Shown: positions 7,633 through 18,830, numbered from the stretch's first letter. The stretch is DNA of 64,000 nt from Bacteroidota bacterium (GCA_040388375.1 JAZKBU010000003.1:1-64000); one strand, 5' to 3'. Translations and numbers: made by a program. The notes: generated by a model not told the origin, from the letters alone.

Positions 7633-8085
7633 ATGAAAATACAGTTTGCTTTAATATATCTTTTCTTATTGACAGTTGGGTGTACTGATTCAAAAACTAA
7701 TAATGTTAACAACAATAAAAACCCTAGCAGTATTGCATCAAATACTATAAATGAGAGTAATGATCAAAAAAAGACATCATTTACTCTCTGCGAATCAAGT
7801 AAAATATTAGGTGAGTGGAGAGCCCAGGAAGATGAGAAATCAGAATTAACTATCAATAGGAATTTCCTGATTTATAAATATGAAAAATTGAGCATTGATT
7901 CACTAGAATATGCGCTCACAGATAAATTAGATTCGGATAAAGCTAATAAGAACCCCTCTTGTTACATTATATCAAAAGATATAAAGGATGATATTACGTT
8001 TGAATATGAAATAGTCAGCGTGTCAGAAAAAACATTGACATTAATGAATTTGGATAGAGGAAATTTGTTGGTTTATTTTCGTTAA
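7633..8085 (+). CDS. Hypothetical lipoprotein
   Basis: A 150-residue protein with a lipoprotein signal (hydrophobic FALIYLFLLTVG then Cys17), an Asn-rich linker, and a C-terminal domain beginning ILGEWRAQEDEKSELTINRNF, which looks like a small beta-barrel with alternating strands as in lipocalin-like Bacteroidota lipoproteins. Function unknown. It stands alone between oppositely oriented genes. Confidence 0.6.
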   Translation: MKIQFALIYLFLLTVGCTDSKTNNVNNNKNPSSIASNTINESNDQKKTSFTLCESSKILGEWRAQEDEKSELTINRNFLIYKYEKLSIDSLEYALTDKLDSDKANKNPSCYIISKDIKDDITFEYEIVSVSEKTLTLMNLDRGNLLVYFR

Positions 8086-8130
8086 TTTTTGATATAAAAT
8101 GAAAAAGAGAGTTTGTAACAACTCCCAGCA

Positions 8131-8153
8131 CTCGCTCGCGTGTCGCGAGTGAG
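8131..8153. repeat. GC-rich hairpin downstream of ung
   Basis: Arms CTCGCTCGCG and CGCGAGTGAG (10 bp, one G-U pair) around a TGT loop, in otherwise AT-rich DNA between convergent genes. It may serve as a terminator but lacks a clear T run. A related GC-rich hairpin lies at 8983-8999. Confidence 0.5.
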
Positions 8154-8167
8154 CATATAACAACCAT

Positions 8168-8842
8168 CTACCAGTTTATCGGTTTCAAGTGCTGGTGTAT
8201 TAAATAATTATTTGTTTTACTGAAATGCTTGCAACCGAAAAAACCATTATAGGCAGAAAAAGGAGAGGGATGAGCGGCTTTCAACACCAAATGTTTTGCC
8301 TCGTCAATCAGTGCCGATTTACTTTGCGCAAACTTACCCCATAAAATAAATACCACGTGCTTTTTCTCTTCAGAAATACGTTTAATTACTTTATCCGTAA
8401 ACTGTTCCCATCCTTTTCCCTGGTGCGAGCCCGCTTTATCCTTTTCAACAGTTAAGGTGGCATTCAATAACAATACGCCCTGTTTAGCCCATTCACTTAA
8501 GTTGCCATGGTCAGGTATCATAAACTCCGGAATATCTGCCTTTAACTCTTTAAAAATATTTTGCAAAGAAGGAGGTATCGCTACACCTTTATTGACACTA
8601 AAACACAAACCATGCGCCTGTCCCACTCCGTGGTAAGGGTCTTGCCCGATAATTACCACACGTACATCCTTAAATGCAGTAAGGTCAAAAGCACCGAATA
8701 TCTGCAGTCCCGGTGGGTATATTATTTTACCGGCCTGTTTTTCCTGTTTCAAAAAAGCAACAAGATTATTGAAATAAGGCATGTCAAACTCATCTTTTAA
8801 TACCTCTTTCCAATCTTCGGCAATAGCAACTTGCGTAGTCAT
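8168..8842 (-). CDS. ung: Uracil-DNA glycosylase, family 1
   Basis: Removes uracil from DNA to start base excision repair. The 224 residues match the usual length. Motif A (GQDPYHG, Asp68 being the catalytic water activator) and motif B (HPSPFSAYNGFFG, near residue 190, His as electrophile) are intact, as is the LLNATLTVE block. Monocistronic on the minus strand, with GC-rich hairpins on both sides. Confidence 0.97.
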   Translation of the reverse strand: MTTQVAIAEDWKEVLKDEFDMPYFNNLVAFLKQEKQAGKIIYPPGLQIFGAFDLTAFKDVRVVIIGQDPYHGVGQAHGLCFSVNKGVAIPPSLQNIFKELKADIPEFMIPDHGNLSEWAKQGVLLLNATLTVEKDKAGSHQGKGWEQFTDKVIKRISEEKKHVVFILWGKFAQSKSALIDEAKHLVLKAAHPSPFSAYNGFFGCKHFSKTNNYLIHQHLKPINW

Positions 8843-8930
8843 TTTATTTTAAAAATTTAAGGCACAAAAAAACATTTTATATGTTATTAGCCAACTAAAA
8901 TTAACCACATTGGCTCTCTTTGCCCTGTCC

Positions 8931-8955
8931 GTGGTTGTGTGTCTTCACCAACCAC
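8931..8955 (-). repeat. Hairpin repeat family B, distant copy
   Basis: GTGGTTG...CACCAACCAC arms preceded by CTGTCC. Read on the minus strand it ends CAACCACGGACAG, like family B copies at 52014, 53155, 53977 and 55472. It is the only family B relative in the first 43 kb and is degenerate. Confidence 0.5.
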
Positions 8956-8982
8956 ATTTATTTCTCACACTCCTTGGCTAGC

Positions 8983-8999
8983 GCGAGCGTCCGCTCGTG
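8983..8999. repeat. GC-rich hairpin between phnA-like gene and ung
   Basis: Arms GCGAGCG and CGCTCGT around TC, similar in composition to the hairpin at 8131-8153. It lies just downstream of the phnA-like gene (minus strand). Confidence 0.4.
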
Positions 9000-9015
9000 T
9001 TATCATTTAACCTTA

Positions 9016-9225
9016 TTACGACTTCTTTAAAAAGCAAGTTTTCAAAACCATCGTAGTTTTCTCCACCCTGCCTTCTATTTCCTCTTCACTATCTGTTAAG
9101 CGAATGTTTTTCACAATAGTTCCCCTCTTAATAACCGATGAAGAACCCTTTACTTTTAAATCCTTAATTACATTCACAGAATCACCTTCTGCCAATAATG
9201 TTCCGTTGCTGTCCCTTACTTCCAT
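9016..9225 (-). CDS. PhnA domain protein, short form
   Basis: 69 residues matching the C-terminal domain of E. coli YjdM/PhnA (DSNGTLLAEGDSVNVIKDLKVKG, then GTIVKNIRL). The N-terminal zinc ribbon of the full-length protein is absent, as in other short Bacteroidota versions. Despite the historical name, PhnA is not shown to act in phosphonate breakdown, and the role is unknown. Single gene transcribed toward ung. Confidence 0.85.
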   Translation of the reverse strand: MEVRDSNGTLLAEGDSVNVIKDLKVKGSSSVIKRGTIVKNIRLTDSEEEIEGRVEKTTMVLKTCFLKKS

Positions 9226-9382
9226 AGTTTTGTTTTTTGAGTGGTAAATAATTAATGCACCAAAAGTAAAGTTATACTTTTAAAAACGAATTTGATATAA
9301 ATCGTTAAAGTATGGAAATAGCATGTATAGAGTACCGCAAAATTTCTATATACGTTTATAAGATAATTGTTAATTTTACCCG

Positions 9383-10432
9383 ATGGAAAATGAGGGTTCA
9401 AAACCACCACGCAGAGTCAGGTATAAAGGTACCTATCCAAAAGCATTCAAAGAAAAGTACAAAGAACTGCAACCCGAAAAGTATGCCGATGATGTAGAAA
9501 AAATAATACTGAAAGGTAATACACCCGCAGGTATGCACCGTTCCATTTGTGTAAACGAAATAATGGATTTTTTACAAGTACAACCCGGGCAGGTGGGTTT
9601 AGATGCTACTTTAGGTTATGGCGGACACAGTGCAGAAATACTAAAAAATTTAATTCCCAATGGCAAACTATTTGCTACCGATGTAGATGCAATAGAACTA
9701 CCCAAAACCACCAACCGTTTGTTAAATTTAGGTTTTGGTCCCGAAGTGTTTTTCCCCCGCAATACCAATTTTGCCAATATAGATGCTATAGCCGAAGAAG
9801 CAGGCCCACTCAATTTTGTGCTGGCCGATTTAGGTGTTTCTTCTATGCAAATAGATAATCCCGACAGAGGTTTTTCATTAAAAATGGATGGCCCGTTAGA
9901 TTTAAGGTTAAACCCCAATGCAGGTATACCCGCCAGTCAGTTTTTAAAAACAGTATCGCAAGACGAGCTGGAAGCCATACTGATGGAGAATGCAGACGAA
10001 CCCGATGCAGATATAATAGCAGAAGCCATTGTAAGCCATATACAAAAAGAAGCAGTATTAGAAACCACTACACAGTTAAAAGACATTATCAAAGAAGCAC
10101 TAGACTATATTACATCAAACGAAAAAACAGAGCGCATCAAAAAAGCCAATCAAAGATGTTTCCAAGCCCTGCGTATAGAAGTAAATAACGAATTTGAAGT
10201 ATTAGAGGCGTTTTTAAACAAGCTTCCCGATGCATTGGCACAAGATGGTCGCGTAGCCATATTATCATTCCACTCAGGCGAAGACAGGCGCGTAAAAAAA
10301 GCATTCCAGAGCTTTTACCGTCAGGGAATATTTAGCCAGATAGCACAGGATATTATTCGCCCTACACCACAAGAAGTAGGCAGTAACCCAAGAGCACGCT
10401 CTGCCAAATTACGCTGGGCTATCAAAGCATAA
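9383..10432 (+). CDS. rsmH: RsmH-type 16S rRNA (cytosine-N4) methyltransferase, divergent
   Basis: A 349-residue member of the MraW/RsmH family, which N4-methylates C1402 of 16S rRNA with S-adenosylmethionine. Seen: LDATLGYGGHSAEIL (SAM-binding loop), VLADLGVSSMQIDNPDRGFS, DGPLDLRLNP, SFHSGEDRRVK and the C-terminal NPRARSAKLRWA. It carries an extra ~45-residue basic N terminus and reads SFHSGEDR where the family usually has SFHSLEDR. The gene is not in the mraZ/ftsL division cluster where rsmH normally sits, so this may be a paralogue with a different target. Family certain, exact substrate less so. Confidence 0.8.
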   Translation: MENEGSKPPRRVRYKGTYPKAFKEKYKELQPEKYADDVEKIILKGNTPAGMHRSICVNEIMDFLQVQPGQVGLDATLGYGGHSAEILKNLIPNGKLFATDVDAIELPKTTNRLLNLGFGPEVFFPRNTNFANIDAIAEEAGPLNFVLADLGVSSMQIDNPDRGFSLKMDGPLDLRLNPNAGIPASQFLKTVSQDELEAILMENADEPDADIIAEAIVSHIQKEAVLETTTQLKDIIKEALDYITSNEKTERIKKANQRCFQALRIEVNNEFEVLEAFLNKLPDALAQDGRVAILSFHSGEDRRVKKAFQSFYRQGIFSQIAQDIIRPTPQEVGSNPRARSAKLRWAIKA

Positions 10433-10531
10433 TACTAATTTAAATAAAAGGAACGCATTAGCTATTTCATACCAATAGCAGTGTTAATTTATTATCGTTT
10501 TTTATTACTTTCGTTTACAAAGAAAACAAGT

Positions 10532-12646
10532 ATGAATATAAAAAAATGGTATTGTCTGTTAGTAATGCTCAGTTCAGCCGGAGCATTCGCCCAAAGTTTT
10601 ATGGTAAGCTCGCCCAACAAAAAGATAGCCCTTTCAATAAATCTAACCAACGAAGGAGCTTTGGTTTATGAAGTCAGTTATAAAAACAAACCAGTTGTTG
10701 AAACATCAAAGCTGGGTTTTAAAATAAATGAACAAGCCGACTTACTAAACAATTTTAGTGTATTAAGAGTTGACTCAAGCACCTTTAATGAAACATGGCA
10801 ACCTGTTTGGGGCGAAACCAAAACCATCGTTAATAACTACAAAGAAATAGCCATTACCCTAAAAGAAAAAACAGATAAGCCAAGAATCATGCAATTGGTT
10901 TTTAGAGTATTTAATGATGGAGTAGGCTTTAGATATATATTTCCAGAACAACCCAATTTATTCCATTTTGTAGTAGCCGATGAGTTAACCACATTTAACT
11001 TAACAGGCGACCATAAAATATGGTGGATGCCGGGCGATTTCGATACCAATGAATATACCTACAATACCTCCCAAATATCAGAGATAGAAAAACTAGCCAA
11101 GAAACGCGATGGAGCCATATTTACAGCTACACCCATTAAAGGCGCATTTGTACAAACCCCTTTAATGATTAAAACCAAAGACAACGTGTACATCAATATA
11201 CACGAAGCAGCTTTAATCAATTACCCAGCTATGGATTTGCAGTTTGATTTAAACACATTTGAAGCAACCACTAAAATAGCAAATGATGCAGTAGGCAATA
11301 AAGCCTATATGCGTGCACCTTGCCAAACACCTTGGCGTACTATTATTATAAGCGATGATGCAAGAGACATCATTACATCAAAAACCATTTTAAATTTAAA
11401 CGAACCCTCGCAACTTACCAATACCGGTTATATTAAACCAATGAAATATGTAGGCGTTTGGTTAGAAATGCACCTTGGTCTTTCAACATGGGATTATGCA
11501 GGTACACAAGCAGCCAGCGATGCAGGTTCAGATGGCAAACAAAAAGTAAAAACCAAACATGGAGCCACTACCGCAAACACCAAAAAGTATATAGACTTTG
11601 CGGCTAAAAATGGTTTTGGTGGCGTATTGGTTGAAGGTTGGAATACAGGTTGGGAAGACTGGTTTGGTAAATGGAAAGAAGATGTGTTTGATTTTGTAAC
11701 CCCTTACCCCGATTACGATTTTAAAGGACTGAATGAATATGCACAAAGCAAAGGAGTAGGAATGATTACCCACCACGAAACAAGTGGAAGCGTAACCAAT
11801 TACGAGCGTTATATGGATACCGCTTATCGTTTAATGGCCAGTGTGGGTAGTCATGCTTTAAAATCAGGTTACGTAGGCCGTATTATACCACGTGGTGAGT
11901 TTCATGATGGACAGTGGATGGTAAACCACTACTTACGCGCTATCAAAAAAGCAGCCGACTACAATATAATGGTAGTGGCCCATGAGCCCGTACGTCCCAC
12001 GGGTTTACACCGCACCTATCCAAATTTTATGGCAGCAGAAGCAGCACGCGGGCAAGAGTTTAATTTTTGGAGTGAAGGCAATCCACCCGAACACGAAACC
12101 ATTTTACCATTTACCCGCTTAATGGGAGGCCCTATGGATTACACCCCGGGTATATTTAAAATTAAAAAGAGCAGCTATTACCCCGATGCAAAAGAGCAGG
12201 TTCATACTACTTTAACCAAGCAATTAGCTTTATACCTAACCCTATACAGCCCCGTGCAAATGGCAACCGATTTACCCGAAAATTACGAAGCCAAACCCGA
12301 TGCATTTCAGTTCATAAAAGATGTAGCCGTTGATTGGGATGATACCAAAGTAATACATGCCGAGCCGGGCGAATACCTGACCATAGCCCGTAAAGCCAAA
12401 GGAACCAACAATTGGTTTTTAGGTAGCATAACCGATGAAAATGCACGCCAGTTAGCCATGGATTTTAGCTTTTTAGATAAAGGAAAGAAATATACAGCTA
12501 CCATTTACCACGATGCAGATGATGCCAGTTGGAATAACAATCCCGAAGCATACGTTATAGAAAAAATAACAGTTACTTCAAAATCAAAACTAATGTTGAA
12601 GCTAGCACCGGGTGGAGGAACCGCCATAAGCATTATAGCGCAATAG
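10532..12646 (+). CDS. Glycoside hydrolase family 97, inverting alpha-glucosidase type
   Basis: About 704 residues from the ATG at 10532, which gives a clean signal peptide (MNIKKWYCLLVMLSSAGAFAQ); an upstream in-frame ATG at 10481 would put 17 extra residues before it. The N-terminal beta-sandwich is followed by a TIM barrel starting near GVWLEMHLG. Catalytic and calcium ligands of SusB-type enzymes appear as THHETSG, AHEPVRPTG and ARGQEF, the inverting set; retaining members have a nucleophilic Asp instead. The product is probably a periplasmic enzyme releasing glucose from alpha-glucosides. No SusC/D partners lie nearby. Confidence 0.93.
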   Translation: MNIKKWYCLLVMLSSAGAFAQSFMVSSPNKKIALSINLTNEGALVYEVSYKNKPVVETSKLGFKINEQADLLNNFSVLRVDSSTFNETWQPVWGETKTIVNNYKEIAITLKEKTDKPRIMQLVFRVFNDGVGFRYIFPEQPNLFHFVVADELTTFNLTGDHKIWWMPGDFDTNEYTYNTSQISEIEKLAKKRDGAIFTATPIKGAFVQTPLMIKTKDNVYINIHEAALINYPAMDLQFDLNTFEATTKIANDAVGNKAYMRAPCQTPWRTIIISDDARDIITSKTILNLNEPSQLTNTGYIKPMKYVGVWLEMHLGLSTWDYAGTQAASDAGSDGKQKVKTKHGATTANTKKYIDFAAKNGFGGVLVEGWNTGWEDWFGKWKEDVFDFVTPYPDYDFKGLNEYAQSKGVGMITHHETSGSVTNYERYMDTAYRLMASVGSHALKSGYVGRIIPRGEFHDGQWMVNHYLRAIKKAADYNIMVVAHEPVRPTGLHRTYPNFMAAEAARGQEFNFWSEGNPPEHETILPFTRLMGGPMDYTPGIFKIKKSSYYPDAKEQVHTTLTKQLALYLTLYSPVQMATDLPENYEAKPDAFQFIKDVAVDWDDTKVIHAEPGEYLTIARKAKGTNNWFLGSITDENARQLAMDFSFLDKGKKYTATIYHDADDASWNNNPEAYVIEKITVTSKSKLMLKLAPGGGTAISIIAQ

Positions 12647-12653
12647 CACATTT

Positions 12654-12698
12654 AATAAAAAAAGCCCATCAATATAATATTGATGGGCTTTTTTTATT
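12654..12698. terminator. 45 bp palindromic terminator between convergent genes
   Basis: 22-base complementary arms with core AAAAAAGCCCATCAATAT around a single central base, eight bases after the GH97 stop codon. It points both toward pdxJ and away from the GH97 gene. Confidence 0.85.
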
Positions 12699-12879
12699 AA
12701 ATATAGTTTTCTATAAATATAAATAATAGGCTTTGCTATAAAACAAAAACTGCCTTAAAAATAATTTCTAAGACAGTTTTTATATGTATTTGTTAGTTGT
12801 TTGTAGTGCTAAATTAAGTAAATATTTTCTTAAAATCAATTTTTTATAAAGAAAAATTTAAGATTTAAGAGTAAATGAG

Positions 12880-13596
12880 TTAAACTAATTTGTTTTTGTA
12901 TAGCTGAATAGTGTTGTGAAGCCCCAAATAAAGGGCATCGCAGACCAAAGCATGGCCAATAGAAACCTCCGCTAAATGAGGAATATTTTGTTTGAAAAAT
13001 TGTAAATTTTGTAAACTTAAATCGTGCCCTGCATTAATAGCTAAGCCCAGTTCGTGTGCACGAATAGCAGCCTTTTTGAAAGGAACAATAATTTGCTCCT
13101 TATTATTTTCAAATTGATGGGCGTAACTTTCAGTATATAGTTCAATTCTATCAGCGCCACAAAGCTTAGCTCCCTCAATCATATCCATAACAGGATCAAC
13201 AAAAACAGAAGTTCTGATACCAGCCCCTTTAAAAGTTTTAATAATAGCTTGTAAAAAAGATAAGTTAGTTACCGTATCCCAACCGTGGTCACTCGTTATT
13301 TGATTAGTATTGTCAGGTACTAAAGTTACTTGTGTAGGTTTTGTTGCCAATACCAACTCCACAAATTTGTCTTCAAAGGGATTGCCTTCAATATTAAACT
13401 CAGTAGTAATTACATTTTTTAAATCCATTACATCCGCATATCTAATATGTCTTTCATCAGGTCTGGGATGAACAGTAATGCCATCCGCTCCAAATTTTTC
13501 ACAGTCGGTAGCTATTTGAATAAGATTGGGATTGTTGCCTCCACGGGCATTTCTTATAGTAGCAAACTTGTTTATATTAACGCTAAGTTTAGTCAA
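12880..13596 (-). CDS. pdxJ: Pyridoxine 5'-phosphate synthase
   Basis: Condenses 1-deoxyxylulose 5-phosphate with aminoacetone 3-phosphate in the DXP-dependent vitamin B6 pathway. 238 residues, normal length. Signatures: LSVNINKFATIRNARGG, DGITVHPRPDERHI (catalytic His), EGNP, TLVPD and AGHDLSLQN near the C terminus. Divergent from the cvfB-like gene, sharing a ~100-base upstream region. Confidence 0.96.
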   Translation of the reverse strand: MTKLSVNINKFATIRNARGGNNPNLIQIATDCEKFGADGITVHPRPDERHIRYADVMDLKNVITTEFNIEGNPFEDKFVELVLATKPTQVTLVPDNTNQITSDHGWDTVTNLSFLQAIIKTFKGAGIRTSVFVDPVMDMIEGAKLCGADRIELYTESYAHQFENNKEQIIVPFKKAAIRAHELGLAINAGHDLSLQNLQFFKQNIPHLAEVSIGHALVCDALYLGLHNTIQLYKNKLV

Positions 13597-13642
13597 AGTA
13601 AAAGTTCAATTATTCTGCCCACAATCTTACAAAAAAAATAAA

Positions 13643-13675
13643 TTGAACGAGGTTTATAAAATTTAAATAATTTTG
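13643..13675 (+). promoter_or_regulatory. Bacteroidota-type promoter of cvfB-like gene
   Basis: TTG (13643-13645), 22 bases, then TAATTTTG (13668-13675), matching the -33/-7 consensus TTG...TAnnTTTG, 21 bases before the ATG at 13696. Confidence 0.55.
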
Positions 13676-13695
13676 ACGCATAATATAAATGCATA

Positions 13696-14526
13696 ATGAT
13701 TCAAATAGGGGAGTATAATACATTAAAAGTAGGTAGAGGTAGCGCACTGGGTTTTTTCCTGGTAGATGAATTGGGAGAAGAGGTTTTATTACCCATTAAA
13801 TATACTCCCAAGCCATTAAATATTGGTGATACAATGGAAGTGTTTATTTATACCGATTCCGAAGATAGACCCATAGCAACAACACAAACACCCATTGCCA
13901 TAGTTAATAGTTTTGCATTTCTTAAAGTAGTTGATATTGCAAAGTTTGGCGCTTTTTTAGATTGGGGATTAGATAAAGATTTACTGGTGCCCATTAAAGA
14001 GCAAGCCAAAACAATGGTGCTAGGTAAATACTATGTAGTGTATATTACCCTTGATAATAGCAGCCAGCGTTTAATAGCCAGTTCAAAAATAAATTCGTTT
14101 TTAAGTAACGAAGAACACGAGTTAAAGTTTAATGAGGAAGTTGATTTAGTAGTTTTTGAAGAAGTAGAGTTTGGTTATTTTGTAATTATTAATTTAAAAC
14201 ATAAAGGATTAATTTATAAAAACGAAATATATACCAAAGTAGCCGTTGGCGATGCTTTAACAGGTTACGTAAAACAAATAAAAGAGGGTAACTTAATAGA
14301 TGTAAGTTTACAAAAAATAGGCTTCGAAAATATAGATGCAAACAGCAAGTATATTTTAGGTGTTTTAACCCAACAGGGAGGTACACTTAATTTGCACGAT
14401 AACAGCACGCCTGATGAGATACAAAAACAGCTTAATATGAGCAAGAAAACGTTTAAGAAAGCCATTGGAATACTGTATAGACAGAAATTAATAACAATTA
14501 GCAATAGTCAAATTCAGCTAGCATAA
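13696..14526 (+). CDS. CvfB/YitL-family S1 RNA-binding protein
   Basis: A 276-residue cytoplasmic protein of the CvfB family: tandem S1-like OB folds (residues ~1-65, ~70-135, ~145-210; for example KVVDIAKFGAFLDWGLDKDLLVP) followed by a winged-helix domain (~225-276, MSKKTFKKAIGILYRQKLI). Homologues bind RNA and influence virulence gene expression in Staphylococcus; the cellular target is unclear in Bacteroidota. Single gene with its own promoter. Confidence 0.88.
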   Translation: MIQIGEYNTLKVGRGSALGFFLVDELGEEVLLPIKYTPKPLNIGDTMEVFIYTDSEDRPIATTQTPIAIVNSFAFLKVVDIAKFGAFLDWGLDKDLLVPIKEQAKTMVLGKYYVVYITLDNSSQRLIASSKINSFLSNEEHELKFNEEVDLVVFEEVEFGYFVIINLKHKGLIYKNEIYTKVAVGDALTGYVKQIKEGNLIDVSLQKIGFENIDANSKYILGVLTQQGGTLNLHDNSTPDEIQKQLNMSKKTFKKAIGILYRQKLITISNSQIQLA

Positions 14527-14623
14527 ATATTTCTCACATAACTAGCTTTTTAAAGGCTACTTGTAATGTTAAGCTTTATTATAATGCTTTTTTCTTTAAT
14601 TTCACATCCTGATTTATTAAGAA

Positions 14624-17128
14624 GTGGGAAGAGGATTTTTTTTAATACTTAGTTTTATTTGGGGGGTGGCTGTATTTGCTGACAATGCAAAACAGAGAGA
14701 TAGTTTATTGGCTAAGCTGAGTAGTGAAAATAAGTTAGAAACAAGAGTCGATTTATACAACCAAATATCTTCCCTTTCGCTTGATATGCCAGAAATGGTC
14801 ATTCAAAATTCATTAAAAGCCATTGAACTGGCTAATAACTCCACTTACGAAAAAGGACTGAACGAAGCTTACCTCTATTTAGGTATAGGTTTTTGCGAAA
14901 GTTCCAACTATGATTCAGCAATTATATACCTGAATAAAGCACTCATACATTTTCAGCAATATAAAACTACACCTAAAAATACAATTAGAGCCAATAATTA
15001 TTTAGGTATAGCATACGAGTATAGAACCAATTATACCAAAGCATTATATTACTACTACCAGTCATATAATGCAGCCAGCGCAATAGGCGATTCAACCTAT
15101 ATCTTAAAATCAGTTAATAATATAGGCTTGGTTTATTATGCTATGGATAATTATAAACTGGCAGAAAAGTTTTTACTAATGGCTTATAAATTGGCCATTT
15201 CAATTAGAAGCGAACTGAGCTTAATGGAATATAATTTAGCTACATTGTATTTAGCACAGAAAAAATTTGCTTTAGCCCTTGAAAAATATAAAAAAGTATT
15301 GGTTGATGATTTACAGTCAGGTAACCAAAAAAATATAGCCGAATGTTATAACAATATAGGAGCTTGTTACTTGGGTTTAAATGATTTAAAATCAGCAGAA
15401 GCTTTTTTAAGTAAAGGTTTTGAGATAAGAGAAAAAATAAATGATGAAAATGGGCTACGCAATTCATTTGTTGATTTAGCAGATTTAAACATACAAAATG
15501 GTCATTACAATGAAGCTTTGATTTTATTAGAGAAAGCCCTTTATATAGCCCAAAAAACAAAAAACAAAAAAGGCATTGTTAGTATATACGATAAATACAT
15601 TGAGTGCTATAAAACACAAAATAATTTAAAGCAAGCGTTAAATTATACAGAGTTAAAAGATGCCATTTTACAAGAAATTAGTGATGCAGAGGGTCAGATA
15701 AAATTAAAGGATTTACAAACAGAAAGTTTAATGAGGCAAAAGGCTGCCGAAAAAGAAGTAGCCACCGCTAAAAAAGAAAACCAGTCATTGGTAAGTACTT
15801 TTTTAATTATTATAAGCATAGTACTCATAGTTGGTTTTATATTCTTAACCTTTTCGTTCCTTAAAATAAGAAATCAGAATAGATTATTATTAGCAAGCCA
15901 AAAACAACTAGCCTCTAAAAATAATGCGCTACATGCGCAAAATGAGCAAATATTAAAAAGCCAGTTACAAGCACAACAAGCGCTTAAAGTAAAATCAGAT
16001 TTTACCAGTACCATTAGCCACGAAGTAAGAACCCCGCTTAACGCAATCAATGGTGTTTGTGAGCTGTTGTTAAATAGCGATATTAGCCCCGAGCATATTG
16101 AAAATATTAATCTAATGAAAATATCAAGCGATAAATTGATTCGCTTAATAAATGATATTTTAGATTTTAGCCGTTTAGAAAATGGTAACTCAGAGTTTAA
16201 CCTGACAGAGTTTAGACTTAACCAAATTTTGAAAGGATTGGTTGATTTATTTGTTGTTAAAACCAACGATAAAAAGATAGAGCTAATACTCGATTATGAC
16301 TTTACAGAAAATGCCATATACAAATCAGACTCATTAAGACTAACACAAGTTTTAGGTAATTTACTAAGTAATGCTGTTAAGTTTACTTCAACAGGCTATA
16401 TTAAATTAGTAGCTTATCCATTACAAAAAGGAAACTTTAAAACAACCTATCGTTTTGAAGTAATAGATACCGGAGTTGGTATACCTGCCAATAAACAACG
16501 CGATATTTTTGAAGCATTTTTACAAATAGATAATTCAAGCACCAGAAGAGTAGAAGGAGCAGGTTTAGGGCTTTCCATTTGCCAGAAAATAATTGAAGCA
16601 TTTGGTAGCCAGCTACACGTGGAGTCAGAGGTAGGAAAAGGCAGCCGCTTTTATTTCGACCTGGATTTTGAAGTGGTGCAAAGCAATAATGTACTGGAAA
16701 TTCAAAAGGTTGACCCTATCAATGTTTCATTAGAGAATTGTAATGTGTTGGTTGTAGAAGATACCACTATCAATGTAATGATATTGAAACAGTTTTTGAA
16801 AAAATGGAAATGCAATTTTGATGTGGCCGATAATGGAATAAGCGGTATACAGAAAATAAAAGACAATAGATACGATATTGTATTAATGGATATTCAAATG
16901 CCCGAAATGGATGGAATAGAGTGTACCAAAGCCATAAGGTTAATGGATAAGCCATACTACAAGCAACTACCAATTATAGCCATTACCGCAGCCAATGAAA
17001 GTATGTTACGCAATGCAGCATACCAGGCAGGCATGAACGATTATGTTTTAAAACCGTTTAATCCGGATGAGCTAAAAGAAAAAATGCTAAGAGCCATTTA
17101 TAATTTCTCGAGTTTACAAAAGCTGTAG
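14624..17128 (+). CDS. TPR-containing hybrid sensor histidine kinase
   Basis: 834 residues beginning with GTG; the start is chosen because it yields a signal peptide (GRGFFLILSFIWGVAVFA). Order of domains: about seven periplasmic tetratricopeptide repeats (~40-340), coiled coil, one membrane helix (~390-412), second coiled coil, HisKA with SHEVRTPLN, HATPase (LGNLLSNAVKFTS, DTGVGI, GAGLGLSI), and a receiver domain with phospho-acceptor Asp in IVLMDIQMPEMDG. The receiver ends the protein, with no DNA-binding output, so a separate phosphotransfer partner is expected. No such gene is adjacent. Confidence 0.93.
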   Translation: MGRGFFLILSFIWGVAVFADNAKQRDSLLAKLSSENKLETRVDLYNQISSLSLDMPEMVIQNSLKAIELANNSTYEKGLNEAYLYLGIGFCESSNYDSAIIYLNKALIHFQQYKTTPKNTIRANNYLGIAYEYRTNYTKALYYYYQSYNAASAIGDSTYILKSVNNIGLVYYAMDNYKLAEKFLLMAYKLAISIRSELSLMEYNLATLYLAQKKFALALEKYKKVLVDDLQSGNQKNIAECYNNIGACYLGLNDLKSAEAFLSKGFEIREKINDENGLRNSFVDLADLNIQNGHYNEALILLEKALYIAQKTKNKKGIVSIYDKYIECYKTQNNLKQALNYTELKDAILQEISDAEGQIKLKDLQTESLMRQKAAEKEVATAKKENQSLVSTFLIIISIVLIVGFIFLTFSFLKIRNQNRLLLASQKQLASKNNALHAQNEQILKSQLQAQQALKVKSDFTSTISHEVRTPLNAINGVCELLLNSDISPEHIENINLMKISSDKLIRLINDILDFSRLENGNSEFNLTEFRLNQILKGLVDLFVVKTNDKKIELILDYDFTENAIYKSDSLRLTQVLGNLLSNAVKFTSTGYIKLVAYPLQKGNFKTTYRFEVIDTGVGIPANKQRDIFEAFLQIDNSSTRRVEGAGLGLSICQKIIEAFGSQLHVESEVGKGSRFYFDLDFEVVQSNNVLEIQKVDPINVSLENCNVLVVEDTTINVMILKQFLKKWKCNFDVADNGISGIQKIKDNRYDIVLMDIQMPEMDGIECTKAIRLMDKPYYKQLPIIAITAANESMLRNAAYQAGMNDYVLKPFNPDELKEKMLRAIYNFSSLQKL

Positions 17129-17197
17129 AATGCAGTAAACAGTTGAAAGTTGTATTTTTTTGAAAATAAATTTAAAATATTAAAAGTATAAGCTTAA

Positions 17198-18709
<1,512 letters not shown>

Positions 18710-18737
18710 CAAAGAGTAACATTTTTTATATAATGAT

Positions 18738-18772
18738 AGCTGGTTTCTTCATGAGAAACCAGCTATTTTTTT
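18738..18772 (+). terminator. Terminator of guaB
   Basis: Arms AGCTGGTTTCT and AGAAACCAGCT with a short TCATG loop, followed by ATTTTTTT. Confidence 0.85.
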
Positions 18773-18822
18773 AAGTATTAACGAGGTACAAATAAAAGTC
18801 AAGTTTATAAGTGTAGAAATAC

Positions 18823-18830
18823 TATTTTTG
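18823..18830 (+). promoter_or_regulatory. -7 box of lysS promoter
   Basis: TATTTTTG matches TAnnTTTG and lies 24 bases before the lysS ATG; AAGTTTATAA upstream may contain the -33 element. Confidence 0.45.

Noticed and set aside
7479..7715. 78-codon minus-strand open frame
   Set aside because: It overlaps the lipoprotein signal sequence on the other strand and has composition expected of AT-rich spacer.
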